DNA from: Sphagnum compactum
Taxonomy: Eukaryota > Bryophyta > Sphagnopsida > Sphagnales
NCBI GenBank assembly: GCA_965153455.1
Contig: OZ234498.1
Location: forward strand, 5,766,001-5,830,000
DNA: 64,000 nucleotides
Reading direction: 5' to 3'
Made by a program: the position numbers and the translations under genes. Positions 1-12,124 of this stretch are shown here, one piece after another; within the stretch, counting starts at the first letter, position 1; each line of letters begins with the position of its first letter. The notes under the pieces are model-generated. The model saw only the letters and a list, made by a program, of their open reading frames with translations. It searched no databases and was not told the origin of the DNA.

Positions 1-3000
1 GTATCACAGCCTGCACAAACCAAAATTCCCCATGAGTGATTTATATGTGATTTATGCTAATTATTGTGTTGTTTGTTCTCATTTCTTTTTGGTGTGGCCA
101 GCATCAGACACTAGCATGAAAGGACAGTAATTATTCCATTGGAAGACTGCAAGCACTTTGCACCTTCTGGTCACTCTCCTCCACGTCCTTCATTACTCCT
201 CTGAACCAATCGAATGACCCTTGCTCCCTAGTTACCCAATAGAAGTAGGCTTTAGTCATTGTACAGTGTGGTTTCTGGTGGTGGTGTCTCTGACCCTGCA
301 CTGGGTGGTTATCTGAAGAGGAAATCTGCGCAAATGAGGTCTCAGTAAGTACCCGATGATCAGGTCAAGTGTACAATCCTCATAGGTCTGAGGTACAATC
401 CTTATATGTCTTAGGTAGCTTTTTGGCAGTTCAACTGCAGAATGCCAAAATGTTTCAATAATCACGGTCGAGAAGATTGTTTGCAGCATGTAGGAGTCCA
501 GAACACAGGAGCAAATGTAGAGTCTTTAAATTCTTGTGGTGGATTGGAGTGTTTTAAACTATGTCTGAGTCCTGCTTGCTATGCAACCTATTTATCTTGC
601 TGTGGCAAGATCTGAAATGAAAGAGGGGTAGTGTCATGAGTAGCATACAGGGCTGTTCTCTTTGCTGCGGTTGAGCATGTCCTTGAGAATGCTAATGAAT
701 GGTGTTGCCCCAATGCCCAGTCCAACGAGGAGCAACACGTCATATTTAAGATAGTCTTGGGCGGGTGCTCCATATGGTCCATCAATGTGCAGGCGTGGGA
801 ATCTGTCAATGATGGCAGCAAGCAATTTTCATCATGTACTTGCTCATGCTCCTTGTGATTCTTCCTTGATTGGTTAAGGCATCAGCTTTATGTTCTGACT
901 ACATGTTTGATCTGGGAGAATATCGACCCACTACTCTCTATATTACACCCACAGGAGAAGCTCTATGTAGCATTGTTGTTTCACAGAAATCCTCTAACAA
1001 GATCTGCTTGAAAACAGAGCTAGAAACTGCCACCATACCCTCTCTGACCTCACGCCTAACCTGTTGAATTCCTGATTGCTCATTTGTTGAGAGAATGGGT
1101 GGAGAGAGCATGCAATTATTTGCAAATGGTGCAGATCCATCAAATTGAAAAGTTGTTTAAGTTCTGAAATGTGCACCTTGGAGCTGAAGTTATTTCTCCA
1201 CTGAGACCAAGGTCATTTTGAGCTTGCATGTGCATACGACCTCCACTTGCCTGTGATGTTTTTAAGGGTGTAAGACATTAGTAGTCCTTGTTGCAAAAGA
1301 GTCTGAAAATCAGTATGGAAAAAATAATTGTAACTCCCCTGACTGAGCCAATGGATTCAGGATAGCCAATTAGGGCAAGAGATGAGAGCCTTTCTTTTAC
1401 CTCTGTAAAGATTTGTCTCATTGCAGTGGTCCAGTCACCTGAAGCACGAATGTGGATACTCAAAAAGGGATCCCCGGGCGCTGATGTGATTGAAAATGGG
1501 TGCCTGTCATTCATGAAGTGTCTGAAAAAAATCAATCACCTGCCGACACTAAAAAAGTATGCTCCTGAGACCTCTACAATTTGTGATCTCTTGGGGATCA
1601 GAGTGTCCCCTCTCTTCCTTTATGGTTACCCAAGTCAACAATAGCTCTTGTAGCAACAAGAAACTGCCTGTTGCCTCAGCTTTAAAGGCAGGATTTAGTT
1701 TATCATGTGATGGCAAGACTGCAAGAAAAACTGATAGATAGAAAGGGGTTTAGGCAACTGACCACTCGAATGATGAGATCTGAGTACATTTAAGAAAGAG
1801 GTACATGCCACTTTTGTATTTGAAATTTGCAGGTTTGGTCATGAGGATGGCCAACACATTCCCAGTATGGATTGATGCCTGTTGGTTCACACCGTCAATC
1901 AACAATCATCAGTCCCTTTTCTATTCCCTTCAATGTTTGAGCTGCTGCTGATGCAAAAACTTGACTCTGGAGCAGTCTCTTCATTGAGTTGGGAATCTGA
2001 ATGAGCAGATTTTTTACCTTCACAACATCAACCCTGTGATGATTAGATCGGAGTGCACGAAATGCCTTTTCACCATTGTACAATATCACAGGAATAGCAA
2101 TGTACATCCATGTCTGTGTGCATAAAAATTCACACAGAGGTCAGTGCAACTGCCAAAGCTCTTCTTGAGAAATAAGTAATTCACAATGGAGATGACAGAG
2201 ATGATTTTACTGTTTTTATTTGTATGCAACTAGGAAATTGCAGTATAGTGTTTTCTCAATCCCAGATGATTCAGGGATAATAATGCACATAAGAAACACG
2301 AGCAAACTGCATTTTGCTGCTGTCATTGTTGTTTTACTTGTACATCAGGAAGCTTGGGATGATCTAGAAAGTCATGATGATCTCTGCAACAAGATCTCTC
2401 TGCAGTTTTGGGTGTTGATCTATGCAAATTGGTGAAGTCAAGACACAGATTCTGGTTCCCAGATTTCAAAAGAGGAAGTTAATCAACGTAAAGAGCTTGC
2501 TCTCCATGAATATATGAACCTTTATGGGCTGATTGAGAGAGTTGCAAAACTACTTACTGTTTTATCGTGCCATTTGTTGCGAAGGACGAGCATTTGACCG
2601 TGCACGATGAAGAGCACATACACGATTATGAAGATATGGTGTGTGTACCAGAATGCATTGAAGCCTGTCATCCGGTGAAATGGTCGTGGAAGCTTCACTA
2701 AGCTTCGTCTGAACCAACGGGATGCGAACAAGTATGCAATTGACATCAGAAGAACCATTGCAATACCTGTAATGCCATCGGTAGTCTTCACTAGATCCCA
2801 ATATGTTGGCTGGTGATAATTGAAGTCTTCCCCAAGTGACCTCTCGAATTTCTCATGTGAGGCATTGGCTATTCTTGGAAGATCACATGTGATGTGCATT
2901 ATTGAATGTAACAAAGCTCCGACTCCAATTGCTGCTGCAATGATCTGTTGAGAAGCAAAATTTAAGGTGATGAAAGAGTTTCAACCTCAGGTGGTGAGCT

Positions 3001-5958
3001 CTATACTTTCAACGAGTGACTCCTGAAACACTCTGAGAAAAATCCTGTCAATGTAGAAATGCCACTGTCTTTCATTTGAGTGAGCTCAGTCTTGGGCTAT
3101 CAAAGGAGAAAATCATGGAGAAAGTTGACATGCTTGCCTTATGAAATTCCAGGTTGTCATCAAAAGAGATGAAGGAACCGAGCTTGGTAGATCTGAGCCA
3201 TGTGAGAGTGTTACGGCAGACGGGCAGGAGGATGAGAGCCATATTGAGCTTCACAGTTTCTATGGAGCCTTTGGCGACACATACACAGTAACCCATCACA
3301 ATGAAGGCATTCTTATGGCGGTACTGTAAGAACTTCCAGCTGAATAAGCCTGCCATTGCTCCCAGCCAGAGGACAATGACCCACAGACGTTTCCAGTTCT
3401 CCATTAAGAACAACCTGCTTCTGTCCATGAATCTCTGGATGCGGTTCTTGGTTTTTTGTGGGATCAGGAGCTGGGTGTACTGGATTATTGCTTCTTTATT
3501 AAGTGCTGCAACTGATCCTCGCATCAAAGCCTTCAGTTGGGATAGCTGCAACCATGAACAATCAAAAGACACAGTCAAACAAAAATTGCACTGACCTCAG
3601 CTTGCACTGACCTCAGCTCCTCCAGTTGGCCCCACCCACAGGTCGATTGTTGCACATCAAAGGACATAGCTGATTGATTCCATCCAACATGGAAGACATT
3701 GGAAGAAGGCAAAGAAGAAGAAGAAGAAGTGAACCTCAATGTATCCCATCTGATCAACATCGAGTTCTTCCATGATGAGTGCTGCATACTCCTCTGCTTG
3801 CTCTTTCAATTTGGTGAGCTTGTTGGCAGATGCACTCAACACAATGACCTGCAAAGGAAAAGAAAGATTACACAAGTCTATTCACTCAGAATCTCTTCTG
3901 GTGGGCTCAAAACATGCATTGCAATCAGGCAAAGAAGAAGGAGAAGAAGCATGATGACTAGGGGGAAACCCAAAGACAGAGCACACACAAGTAGTGCACA
4001 CTCCATGGAGTTCAAGGAGGTGGAGGACCTTGAGGTGTTCAAAGAGAAAGGCAGCTTTTGTTTGTACATACCTCTTTCACTTCTTCTCCTGTTATGTGTC
4101 CATCACCATTCTTGTCACAACTGCAACACAAATAGGGTACATACAGAGCAGAGCAAATGTTGTGAACAAACTTTCTTCGAAAAACTTCCATCCATGCTCC
4201 AAAACCGGAAGGTTGCCAGTCGAACTTGGAGGGAGAAGAGATAAGGAAATAATCATGAAAAAAAACATGTTTGATTGTCCATAGAAGCAGCTCATTTCGA
4301 GATTTTGTGTGTGTGTGTGTGTGTGTTTCTTCTTGTAAATAAAAAATATTGATGCACAATAATATAAGCATGTGAAAAACCATCACCTCCTCCAGAACAT
4401 GGGTTATCTTATTCTGGATTATTCAATTTTTGTCACTTCAATAAATTTTTCTTTGGGTGTAAATGCTATTCATAAAAAGGTAATCCTAAAAAAAATCTTG
4501 GAGTCCTTATTCTTTTTTCTTGGAACCCTAATTGTGAATGAGCCTTTCAAGTCCTGGAGTTCTATAAAAGAAAAGAACTCCGGGACTAAGTGTCATTGAG
4601 CCTTTTAAGTCGCAAAGTTCTGTTTTCTTATTTTTAAGAACCCCAATTATGAATGAGCCATTTAAGTGATGGAGTCCTACCCCAGCCATAAAAGAGCCTT
4701 TTCAGTCTTGGAGTCTTTATTGTTATTTTTTGGAACCCTAATTATGAATCCTGGAGCTTTGTATGTCCTGGAGTTCTTATTCCTTTTTTTGCGTTTTTGG
4801 GAACCCCAACCATGAATGAGCCCAGTTTCAAGCTTTGGGATTGCGAAGAGATGAATCTGACTCACATATCGAAGAAGATTTGCATCCGAGTATCGAAGCT
4901 GTTGTCAGTGATTTCCAGCCAGAATTCGTGGAGCTCATCTTTGGAAATACTCTCTTGGACCGTTAATGAGGCACCTGCAGCTGAGCCTCCATTCCTTCGC
5001 ACCAGGACGTCGTACAGCTCTGTTGCAAACTCTTTGGAGTCTTTCATCCCTGCAAAGCAAAGCAAGTCCCATATCTAGATCTTCAAGTTTTGTAGCAAGC
5101 AAGCTAGATTTCAGAGAAAGAAAAAAGTGTAGATATATCACGACGAGCTTGATCCAAAGTTCTATGCAAAGCAGCAGCAGCAGCAGATTAGATTGGACCT
5201 ATGCATTCCGGGAACTTTGAGCGTGGAAGCTGCTGGAGCTGGTTGTCGGGAGAAACTGCAAGGCTGTGAAATCGAGCTTCCACAGCCTCCCACAGCTTGT
5301 TTTGGCCTTCTTCAGTAGCTGCTGTAGCTTGGGTGATGAACCTCAGCCCTTCCAGAGCAAATCCGGCTCCTGTAGAATCATTCCTCGCAACTAGTGCTTT
5401 CTTCTTGTTGCCAGCTGCGGGCGCAAGAGAAGAAGGACCCAAACGACGTCGACTCGGATCGAAAGCGCCGTCGTCGTCGACCGGACCCAGCTCGGAATCC
5501 ACGAGGGGGTCGTGGGCGGCCGCGGCGGAGCGCGAGTCGATGTCTTCGATTCGGACCGTGGGTGACGACGGCCCCGCCTTACGAGTCGGGAAACGAACGA
5601 GTTCCTGCGAGAATTCCTTGACCATCAACACCGATCTCTTGAGCGAGTCTCGGAAAGTGTTGGAGTGGGGTGTCGATCGACTCCGGGACCAACCAGCTGC
5701 CACACTTGTGGGCGTCGACTCTCTAACTCCAGGGCTTCTTGCTGGCGCCCGCTTGTAGTCGAAGCTACGGGACTCCCATTGCGCTTGATCGTGCTCGAGC
5801 TGCATCGTACTAGGCGATGCTCCTCCTCCTATTCCTCCCGGACCGCGTCGACTTGTGGTAGCAGCAGCAGCAGCAACTTGTGCAGTGTTGCGTAACAAGA
5901 CGGAATCTCGTTGCGCATCGATCACGACGTCGATACTAGTCTCTCCGGGTGACACCAT
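1..5958 (-). CDS. RBOH: Respiratory burst oxidase homolog (RBOH, plant NADPH oxidase), 3' end cut by window edge
   Basis: Plasma-membrane enzyme that moves electrons from cytosolic NADPH through FAD and two hemes to apoplastic oxygen, making superoxide. Exons, all phase-consistent: 5199-5958, 4866-5049, 4072-4120, 3735-3848, 3138-3545, 2558-2944, 2018-2113, 1763-1878, 1401-1503, 1177-1250, 649-802, 164-325 and 1-10 (partial), about 872 codons. Seen in order: a serine/arginine-rich variable N-terminus; a canonical EF-hand loop [12 protein letters not shown] (about residues 317-328); a second degenerate loop starting DVDQMGYIE (361-369); membrane segments with the heme-ligand pattern LHSIMH (about 517-522) and the FWYTHH stretch; FAD motif HPFSIT (706-711); NADPH motifs DGPYGAP (771-777) and GLGIGATPF (791-799). 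Start is the only ATG opening the long first exon. The intron after 3138 has a GC donor. Calcium control through the EF-hands is expected for the family. The final NADPH-binding part lies outside the window. Confidence 0.95.
4307..4326. repeat. (GT)10 microsatellite in RBOH intron 2
   Basis: An uninterrupted GT dinucleotide run in the same intron as the tandem repeat at 4497-4822. Confidence 0.95.
4497..4822. repeat. Degenerate tandem repeat in RBOH intron 2
   Basis: Three to four imperfect units of roughly 80-110 bases lie in the intron between the second and third RBOH exons. Each unit carries versions of 'cttggagtccttatt', 'tggaaccctaattatgaatg' and 'agccttttaagt'. No coding potential is visible. 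The repeat accounts for much of this intron's length. Confidence 0.7.
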
Positions 5959-6500
5959 GTCGAATCCTTCAGCTGCCCCCCCAATAGGACGTGAGTCCCC
6001 AGCGGCAGCAGCACGTTTTTGGCCCCTCCTCTACAGCTCGCTCAAAATCCTCTTACAAAATCCTTATCCAACTTTTTTTTTCCTTGAATCTTCTTGACCA
6101 AATCTTCTTGAAACTCGCTACCAAAACTTTGATCCTTGAAGCAAGTGCACGGATCTTCTTCTCAAAGAAATATAATAAAGAAAGCTCCTCTCTCAGCAAT
6201 GTTTATGTGGTAATGATCAGCAAAGAATGCAAAATGGAAGAAAACATCGGCACCACTCTACTTATCTCTTCTCTCAGAACTTGCACCACAACGACCAGAC
6301 GCAGGGAGGGAGGAAGGGGGACGGGAAGAAGGCAGGAAGGAAGGAAGGAGCTTGACTAGAATGAGCAAGGAAGAAAATAAAACCCATAGACACGACTGTC
6401 ACGACTGACACGAACCGGACAAGCAGATAGTAGATACTTGAGCTCTTCTCTACTTGCTATTAGTAGTAGTAAGTAGTCTCCCACGTATTTGCAATCCCAA
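5959..6500 (-). promoter_or_regulatory. 5' leader and proximal promoter of RBOH (approximate)
   Basis: Region directly upstream of the RBOH start codon. On the coding strand, 6296-6352 is a pyrimidine-rich tract (repeated CCTT/CCTTC), a feature often seen near plant transcription starts and in leaders. I could not place a TATA box or transcription start with confidence, so the limits are only positional. Confidence 0.35.
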
Positions 6501-6707
6501 TTTTAGTTTTATGGATGAGGGTTGAAAACAAAAACTAAACTTTGGATATGAGAAATATTTTTGCAGGGTCCCATACTGAGTATCACCGGAGACGCTCTAG
6601 TAGGACACGCAATACGGAAGGAATCAAAAAAGCTGCAGCTGACCAGTGTTGTTTTAGAGGCCAAATATCACCAGATTTCGACTTGGAGAGGCTACAAAAT
6701 ATCCCCA

Positions 6708-7297
6708 GATTTCGACTTGGAAAGGTGGCCTTCTACTTCTATGCCTAAAAAATAGGGCCAAAAAGGGCCCAAATCGTCAAAAGGCTACATATTGGAGTAC
6801 GTATTTCGCTTACAAAACCCTATAAACCCTAACCCCCCTTGCCATGCATGACGAGCCCACAACAGTCCCAGCCGCCAGATGGTTTCATTAAGCCATCCAA
6901 TATCACCATCTACTGCTCACCATTTTCCTCTTTTGGCAAGACTACGACGATCATCATCTTTTTCTTGTCACTTGTTTGTTTTCAAGTGTGAAGAAGGTGG
7001 GATCGTCATCACCAGCTACAACCTTTTGTTTGAGCTCACCAAAAATTTTAAGTTATGAAGGTTTTAGTTAGGATTTGGTTTCATGATGTGCACAATGTAC
7101 ACTGCAATGGAGCATGGGCCATGACTTTAAGGATTTGATGATTTAGTCGACTGTTCAAGAATCATGTCGTGTCAAGCTTGGGAGTTAGGAGGATTTAAGA
7201 ATTGTGAATTGCACTCTATAAAGTACCATTGCGCATTGAAGGGCTATAGCTTAAACAGTAGCCACTTAGGCCCCTTCCAAAATTCCTTAAAAAAAAC
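6708..7297. repeat. Dispersed repeat, copy 1 (uninterrupted)
   Basis: About 590 bases that match 11598-12124 in the same orientation and then 15235-15285. Shared landmarks are 'gacttggaaaggnggccttct', 'tctatgcctaaaaaataggg', 'aagccatccaatatcaccatc', 'tgtcaagcttgggagtt' and 'aacagtagccacttaggcc'. No intact reading frame is seen. It is an unclassified interspersed repeat, useful because it shows the pre-insertion state of copy 2. Confidence 0.8.
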
Positions 7298-7300
7298 ATC

Positions 7301-9220
7301 GTGGTCCATAGAACCATGGGCTGCTTCAGCACAAATTATATTATTTTTAGAAATGCTGAAATTCTCAAAAGATCAAATTTCTTTTTGTGAAAGACAATGA
7401 AGGAATCTTTTGGAATCTGCTGGGGAATATTCCATTTGGAAGACTGGAATCTTCAAAATAAGGACATGTGCTGAATTAGCCCTCTATCTACTACCTACCT
7501 ATTAGGCCCCACATTTTGGGGAACATGTTTTTGGGAATGTTGGACACCCACCCAAGTCACATATTTCGGAACCGACATTGGACTCTACCCATTGTAAACC
7601 AAGCATCATGAGACAAAGGGTTTTGTTAACCTTAATATGTGCTGATTGCCAAGGCATAGAAGGGGAGGCTTCTTACACTTATGAGTTCCTTAAGGGTGGG
7701 AGGGTTGTGAGTTCTTATGGGCATAAACTTTTCCAACAAATTGAAACATGGGTTTATGTTTGTATGGAGTTTAACAACTAATTAAAATTTAATCATAAAA
7801 TTAAACTTATTTATTAGTATTTCAAAAAATAATTAACTTTCTTATGTAAAGATCCTAACTAGTGTTGTGTGTGTAAGTGTCAATAGCCATATATATGATG
7901 TGTAAATTATATATATATATATATTTATATATATTTTTGCACTTACACAAGGCCAATGTAAATATTTGTCAACTACATTTACATAGCCTTGTGTAAATGT
8001 TTTGGAGTGTATAAATGTAAGTGTATATATTATATATCTTTAGTGATGACATCTTCTTGCAAAACTATATTAATTAATTGTGGGTCTGTCACAAAGCATT
8101 AATTTTTTTTTTTGCAATGGGCCATTTTGATTTGTCCTTCACAATTTTTTTTGATATTTTACTAAAGGCAAGCATCGCAAGAGGGATTTAAAAATAAATG
8201 ATAACTTGTTGCTAGAACTTATCTTGCAAAAAAAAATCCTTTTATAGCCTGGCTATCAACAACAATTAGGAATAAACACGTAATGAAACTGACCCAAAAT
8301 ACATCTCTTATGGTGTTTTTTTTTCAAACAACAAGGAAGATTGCAACAAAATGCAATAGTGCAAAATTTCATGCAAAAAATAAAAACACTGGTCTCAAGG
8401 GATTATGACAACATCTTAGCTCTACAAGCATAATTTTGATTCATCGGGCTAGGTACCATAGTACCTTTACCAATTCCAGCAATAATTGGTGGTGTGGTGG
8501 TGTGCAAAATTACTTGACAAATTTTTTTTTCTCACCTACACTTGACGAGTTTCAGGAAATTTTTACTTTTATTACTGAATTGAAAAGATGTGAAAAAAAT
8601 CATTGAGAAGATGCTGGAATGGTAAAGGTACTACGATGTGCGATTTCTAGATAATATTCTCTTTCGCCCGTCCGTTATTGACTTGAATGATATATACAGT
8701 ACTATTGGTTTTGCAACTGCACTCTTTTGATTTATACACAAAGTACTGCAACGTTTTTTTTTTTTTTTTTTCCTTTTCTTTTTTCCCCCATTTTATTTGG
8801 AAAATCTACTCAACACTTGTACGCAACATGCATTCCACAATCAAACAGACCTTCTGCGATCGAATAATAAAATTCTTTTATGATTGGATTGTCCTGCTCG
8901 ATGTGAGTCACCCATAATTTTGAGGGTTCATACTTATGACCGTGGAATTTTTTGAAGGCCCTTAGGAACAAGCTTTCCCTTATATTTTAGGGCTTAAACT
9001 GGCCCAACGCTGTTATGCTTAAGTTCACACTTTCCATAGTAGCAAAGGCTACTTACAAACCATTAGGGCCCTCCAGATGCAGGCCGCCGTGAACAAGCAC
9101 CCTTCACCTTTAGGAGAGAGGCCTTTTGAACTTAGAAATCGCGATTTTGGCATAACTATACAAGTGCATCCTTCCATTTCTTAGAAACCTGATTCTTGTG
9201 AAATAACAATAGATCTAACT
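7301..9220. other. AT-rich intergenic stretch without a recognised gene
   Basis: Nothing coding is supported. Contents: an (AT)n tract near 7906-7935, a small inverted repeat at 7938-8001, and poly-T runs, the longest around 8755-8771. Confidence 0.6.
7938..8001. repeat. Short hairpin (imperfect inverted repeat)
   Basis: The left arm 'acttacacaaggccaatgta' pairs with the right arm around 'tacatagccttgtgtaaatg' with a few mismatches and a loop of about 10 bases. Probably a remnant of a small inverted-repeat element. Confidence 0.5.
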
Positions 9221-9223
9221 AAA

Positions 9224-9434
9224 GGTGCATTCACACTTGGTGTTAGGGACTCTAGGGTTGAATCCCCTAACACCATGCCAGCCATTTAGGACTTAAACTT
9301 AGTTACCATGCAAATTTTATGTTAGGCTAACATTCACTTAACATTAAGCTATTGCCCATGTAACATTGGGTGCCACCTAGGATGCCACCTAGATTTTCAT
9401 TTAACACTGACTTAACATCAAGTGTGAATGCAAC
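9224..9434. mobile_element. MITE-like element with about 22-bp terminal inverted repeats
   Basis: Left end 'ggtgcattcacacttggtgt' and right end 'acatcaagtgtgaatgcaac' are inverted copies with few mismatches, giving a 211-bp element without coding capacity. The interior has a second short inverted segment (gttagggac / cccctaacacc). I could not identify a clean target-site duplication. Sequence near 57385-57450 resembles its left end. Confidence 0.55.
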
Positions 9435-10059
9435 ATAACACACTTGCAAGTCAGCTTACCTTAAGCAATTGTGGCTGCACAATAATACCATGATACATAA
9501 ACTTGCAAGTCAGGTGAACTTAAGCAATTGTAGTTGTACAAAACCATGATACACTTACAACAAAGTTCAAATACTTGTTTCTACACCCTCTTGATACTAC
9601 CATAGTACAGGGGCAGTTTCAGCACATGTCTGCCCTATAATTAATTAATTATGAAAATTCCATTTCCACAACACCACCTAGCATCCCCTTACACCCCATG
9701 GCAGCCATCCACATTCACCTAAAGAAAATGAAAAGAAAAACATGCACCCATGTGGTAATTGGTAACCATCCACCTCGCCCAAACAAAATGACTAAGAAAT
9801 CATTGACACCTTGCCAATTGGTACAAATTGACATATGTTTTGTGTTCTATTCTGGAACTATGTGTGTAGGTGCAACAACCTTGAAGTTGAACAACTTACC
9901 CAAAGCACACAAGAACAATATCACAACCCCAAGTTCCTAAGAGACCTCTTATTCAAAGCAAAATTCATATAGTTTTTATTCTCTGTCCTACTCTTACAAT
10001 TCCTTAGGATACTTTGTACCAACCTAAAGCACGAGGGTAGGGTTATATCATCGGGGCTA

Positions 10060-10247
10060 GGGGTTAGACTTGGCTAGGCCCCCTATTTAGGGAATTGCCC
10101 CCACCTTAGGGCTTTTACCTTACACAAACAACCCATGTACATCGGGGTTTAGGGTTAGACACAAATGACCTTAAGGTTTATTTGTGTAATGTAAAACCCT
10201 AAGGTGGGGGCATTCCCAAAATAAGGAGCCTAGCCAAGTCTAACCCC
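10060..10247. repeat. Long inverted repeat (approximately 67-bp arms)
   Basis: The left arm (about 10060-10128) and right arm (10181-10247) are inverted copies with several mismatches: 'ggggttagacttggctaggc' on the left is matched by 'gcctagccaagtctaacccc' on the right, and the inner arm ends match 'cccccaccttaggg'. The loop is about 50 bases. A further diverged copy of the right arm is near 57165-57215. Fits a fold-back MITE. Confidence 0.7.
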
Positions 10248-11597
10248 ACATTCTGGGATTGCCCCCAGCCCCAGCCTCTGGGTTTAAAATAGGCACCCTG
10301 AAAACACACCTCCCCAAGTGCTCAGCTTAGAAAACTTACAGCAGCTTGTGGAAGTCAAGGCACTTGCACCACGTCTAGCTAGGCCTTGTGGGAGGCTAAG
10401 TTACAATATTTTTTTCCAAGGGCCTGAAAGGCTAGAGGAGCTGCCCCAAATGGGTGGTCAAAATTGGCAGCAACAACAACTTTTGTTATGAATGCCAGAG
10501 TTTGATGACTGTGTGTTGTGAAAAATGATCTCAAACTCCATTTTTTCGTTATATAATACTGCAAATTTTGAAATGAGTTTTGGTGAAAATTCAAAGTTGA
10601 GGTGTTGAAAACTTTCATAATTATTGGCATGTTAATAAGCATCTTACAATCTGAATAATTTCACTGCTCATATGGCAATACCATAGTTGACTATCATAGG
10701 TCATGAAACATTAAATAATTTGAAAATATAAAAAACCATGAACTTTTTTTTGAAATGAAAAAAAATGAATTATCCATCTGGTTGATGTGGAATAAGCTGA
10801 TCCTAGGTAACAGTATACGGCACTTTCTGGAACTAGAGAATCTCCAAAATACACAGGCAAGCTCTGTAGTTTGTCAGTCGAAATGTTGCCATGTGCAAAT
10901 TACTTTGATTTCGTAGTTTGTTGACAATTTTTTGGGGTTTTTTGTCTGCATGTGAACTTTTCTTACTTCTGGGGTCTCTTTGCATTAAGCTGCTGTAACC
11001 TCGGATCAGAGTTAAACATAATGTGTTATGATCACAACAGCCTATTGGAAAGCCACTAAATAGGGCCTTCTTTCTTGCTGCTGGGACAGTCACTTTCCAT
11101 GGATGGAAAGCTGTATTAATCATCATGTTGAAGCACAACTTGTTGAAGAATCATAATGGAAAGGCCTTGCAATCATAGGTCAGAATGGATAGATGTCCTT
11201 GGAAGTAGTTGCTCTAACTGCAACTGGCAACTGAGTGTTGCAACTAGCCTGAAATTTGGTTTGCTTCACCATGCATAAATGTAAAAAAATGAAGTTGTGC
11301 AGATTGTATTTACATCTTGTCAACTTATGTATGTTGGGAGCAAAGAAAAAATTGTCAAGGTAAAATTGACTGTGATTCATCTTAACTCATTGTTATATCA
11401 TCATTCTAATACCTTCCATTTGCACTAGATTTTTCTACATTCCAACTTCATGGCAACCATTAGTGTTTAGGGTGCCTAACATTAATAGGTTTTGGATGTT
11501 TGAGTAATGCCTCGTGCATTTGGGTTTGGTGAAATTGACAAACTTCTTTCAAATCATGCGTGGGCACCATTGTTTATTTTAGTGGTGAAACATTGTC
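10248..11597. other. Intergenic stretch without a recognised gene
   Basis: No conserved protein segment, RNA gene or structured repeat was recognised. Short open frames here lack homology that I can see. Confidence 0.5.
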
Positions 11598-12124
11598 AAA
11601 TTTTGACTTGGAAAGGCGGCCTTCTATATCTATGCCTAAAAAATAGGGCAAAAAAAAGGGCAAAATTGTTGAAAGGCTACATATTGTAGTAAGTATTTCG
11701 ATTACAAAACCCTACAAACCCTTATCCCTCTCACCATGTGTGGTGAGCCTACAACAGTCCCATGTGCAAGATGGCTCCATTAAGCCATCCAATATCACCA
11801 TCTACTACCGACCATTTTCCTTTTTTGCCAAGATTATGATGGCCATCATCTTTTTTTTGCCACTTGCTTTCAAATATGAAGAAGATGGGATCATCGTCAC
11901 TAGCTATGACCTTTTGCTTTAGTTCACCAGATTCTATAGTTATGAAGGTTTTAGTTAGGATGTGCACACTACACATTGCAATGGGGCATGGGCCATGGCT
12001 TCAAGGATTTGATCACTTAATTTATCATTCAAGAATCATGTTGCGTCAAGCTTGGGAGTTGGGAGGATTTAGGAATTGTAATCTGCAATCTGTAGAATGC
12101 CATTGCACATTGAAGGGCTATAGC
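11598..12124. repeat. Dispersed repeat, copy 2, left part
   Basis: Same repeat as 6708-7297, same orientation. Similarity stops at the octamer 'gctatagc' (12117-12124) and resumes at 15235, so the copy is split by an insertion of about 3.1 kb. Confidence 0.8.

Noticed and set aside
6820-6838. CCCTAAA-like words suggesting telomeric repeats
   Set aside because: Only two irregular units within the dispersed repeat; a real interstitial telomere tract would be longer and regular.
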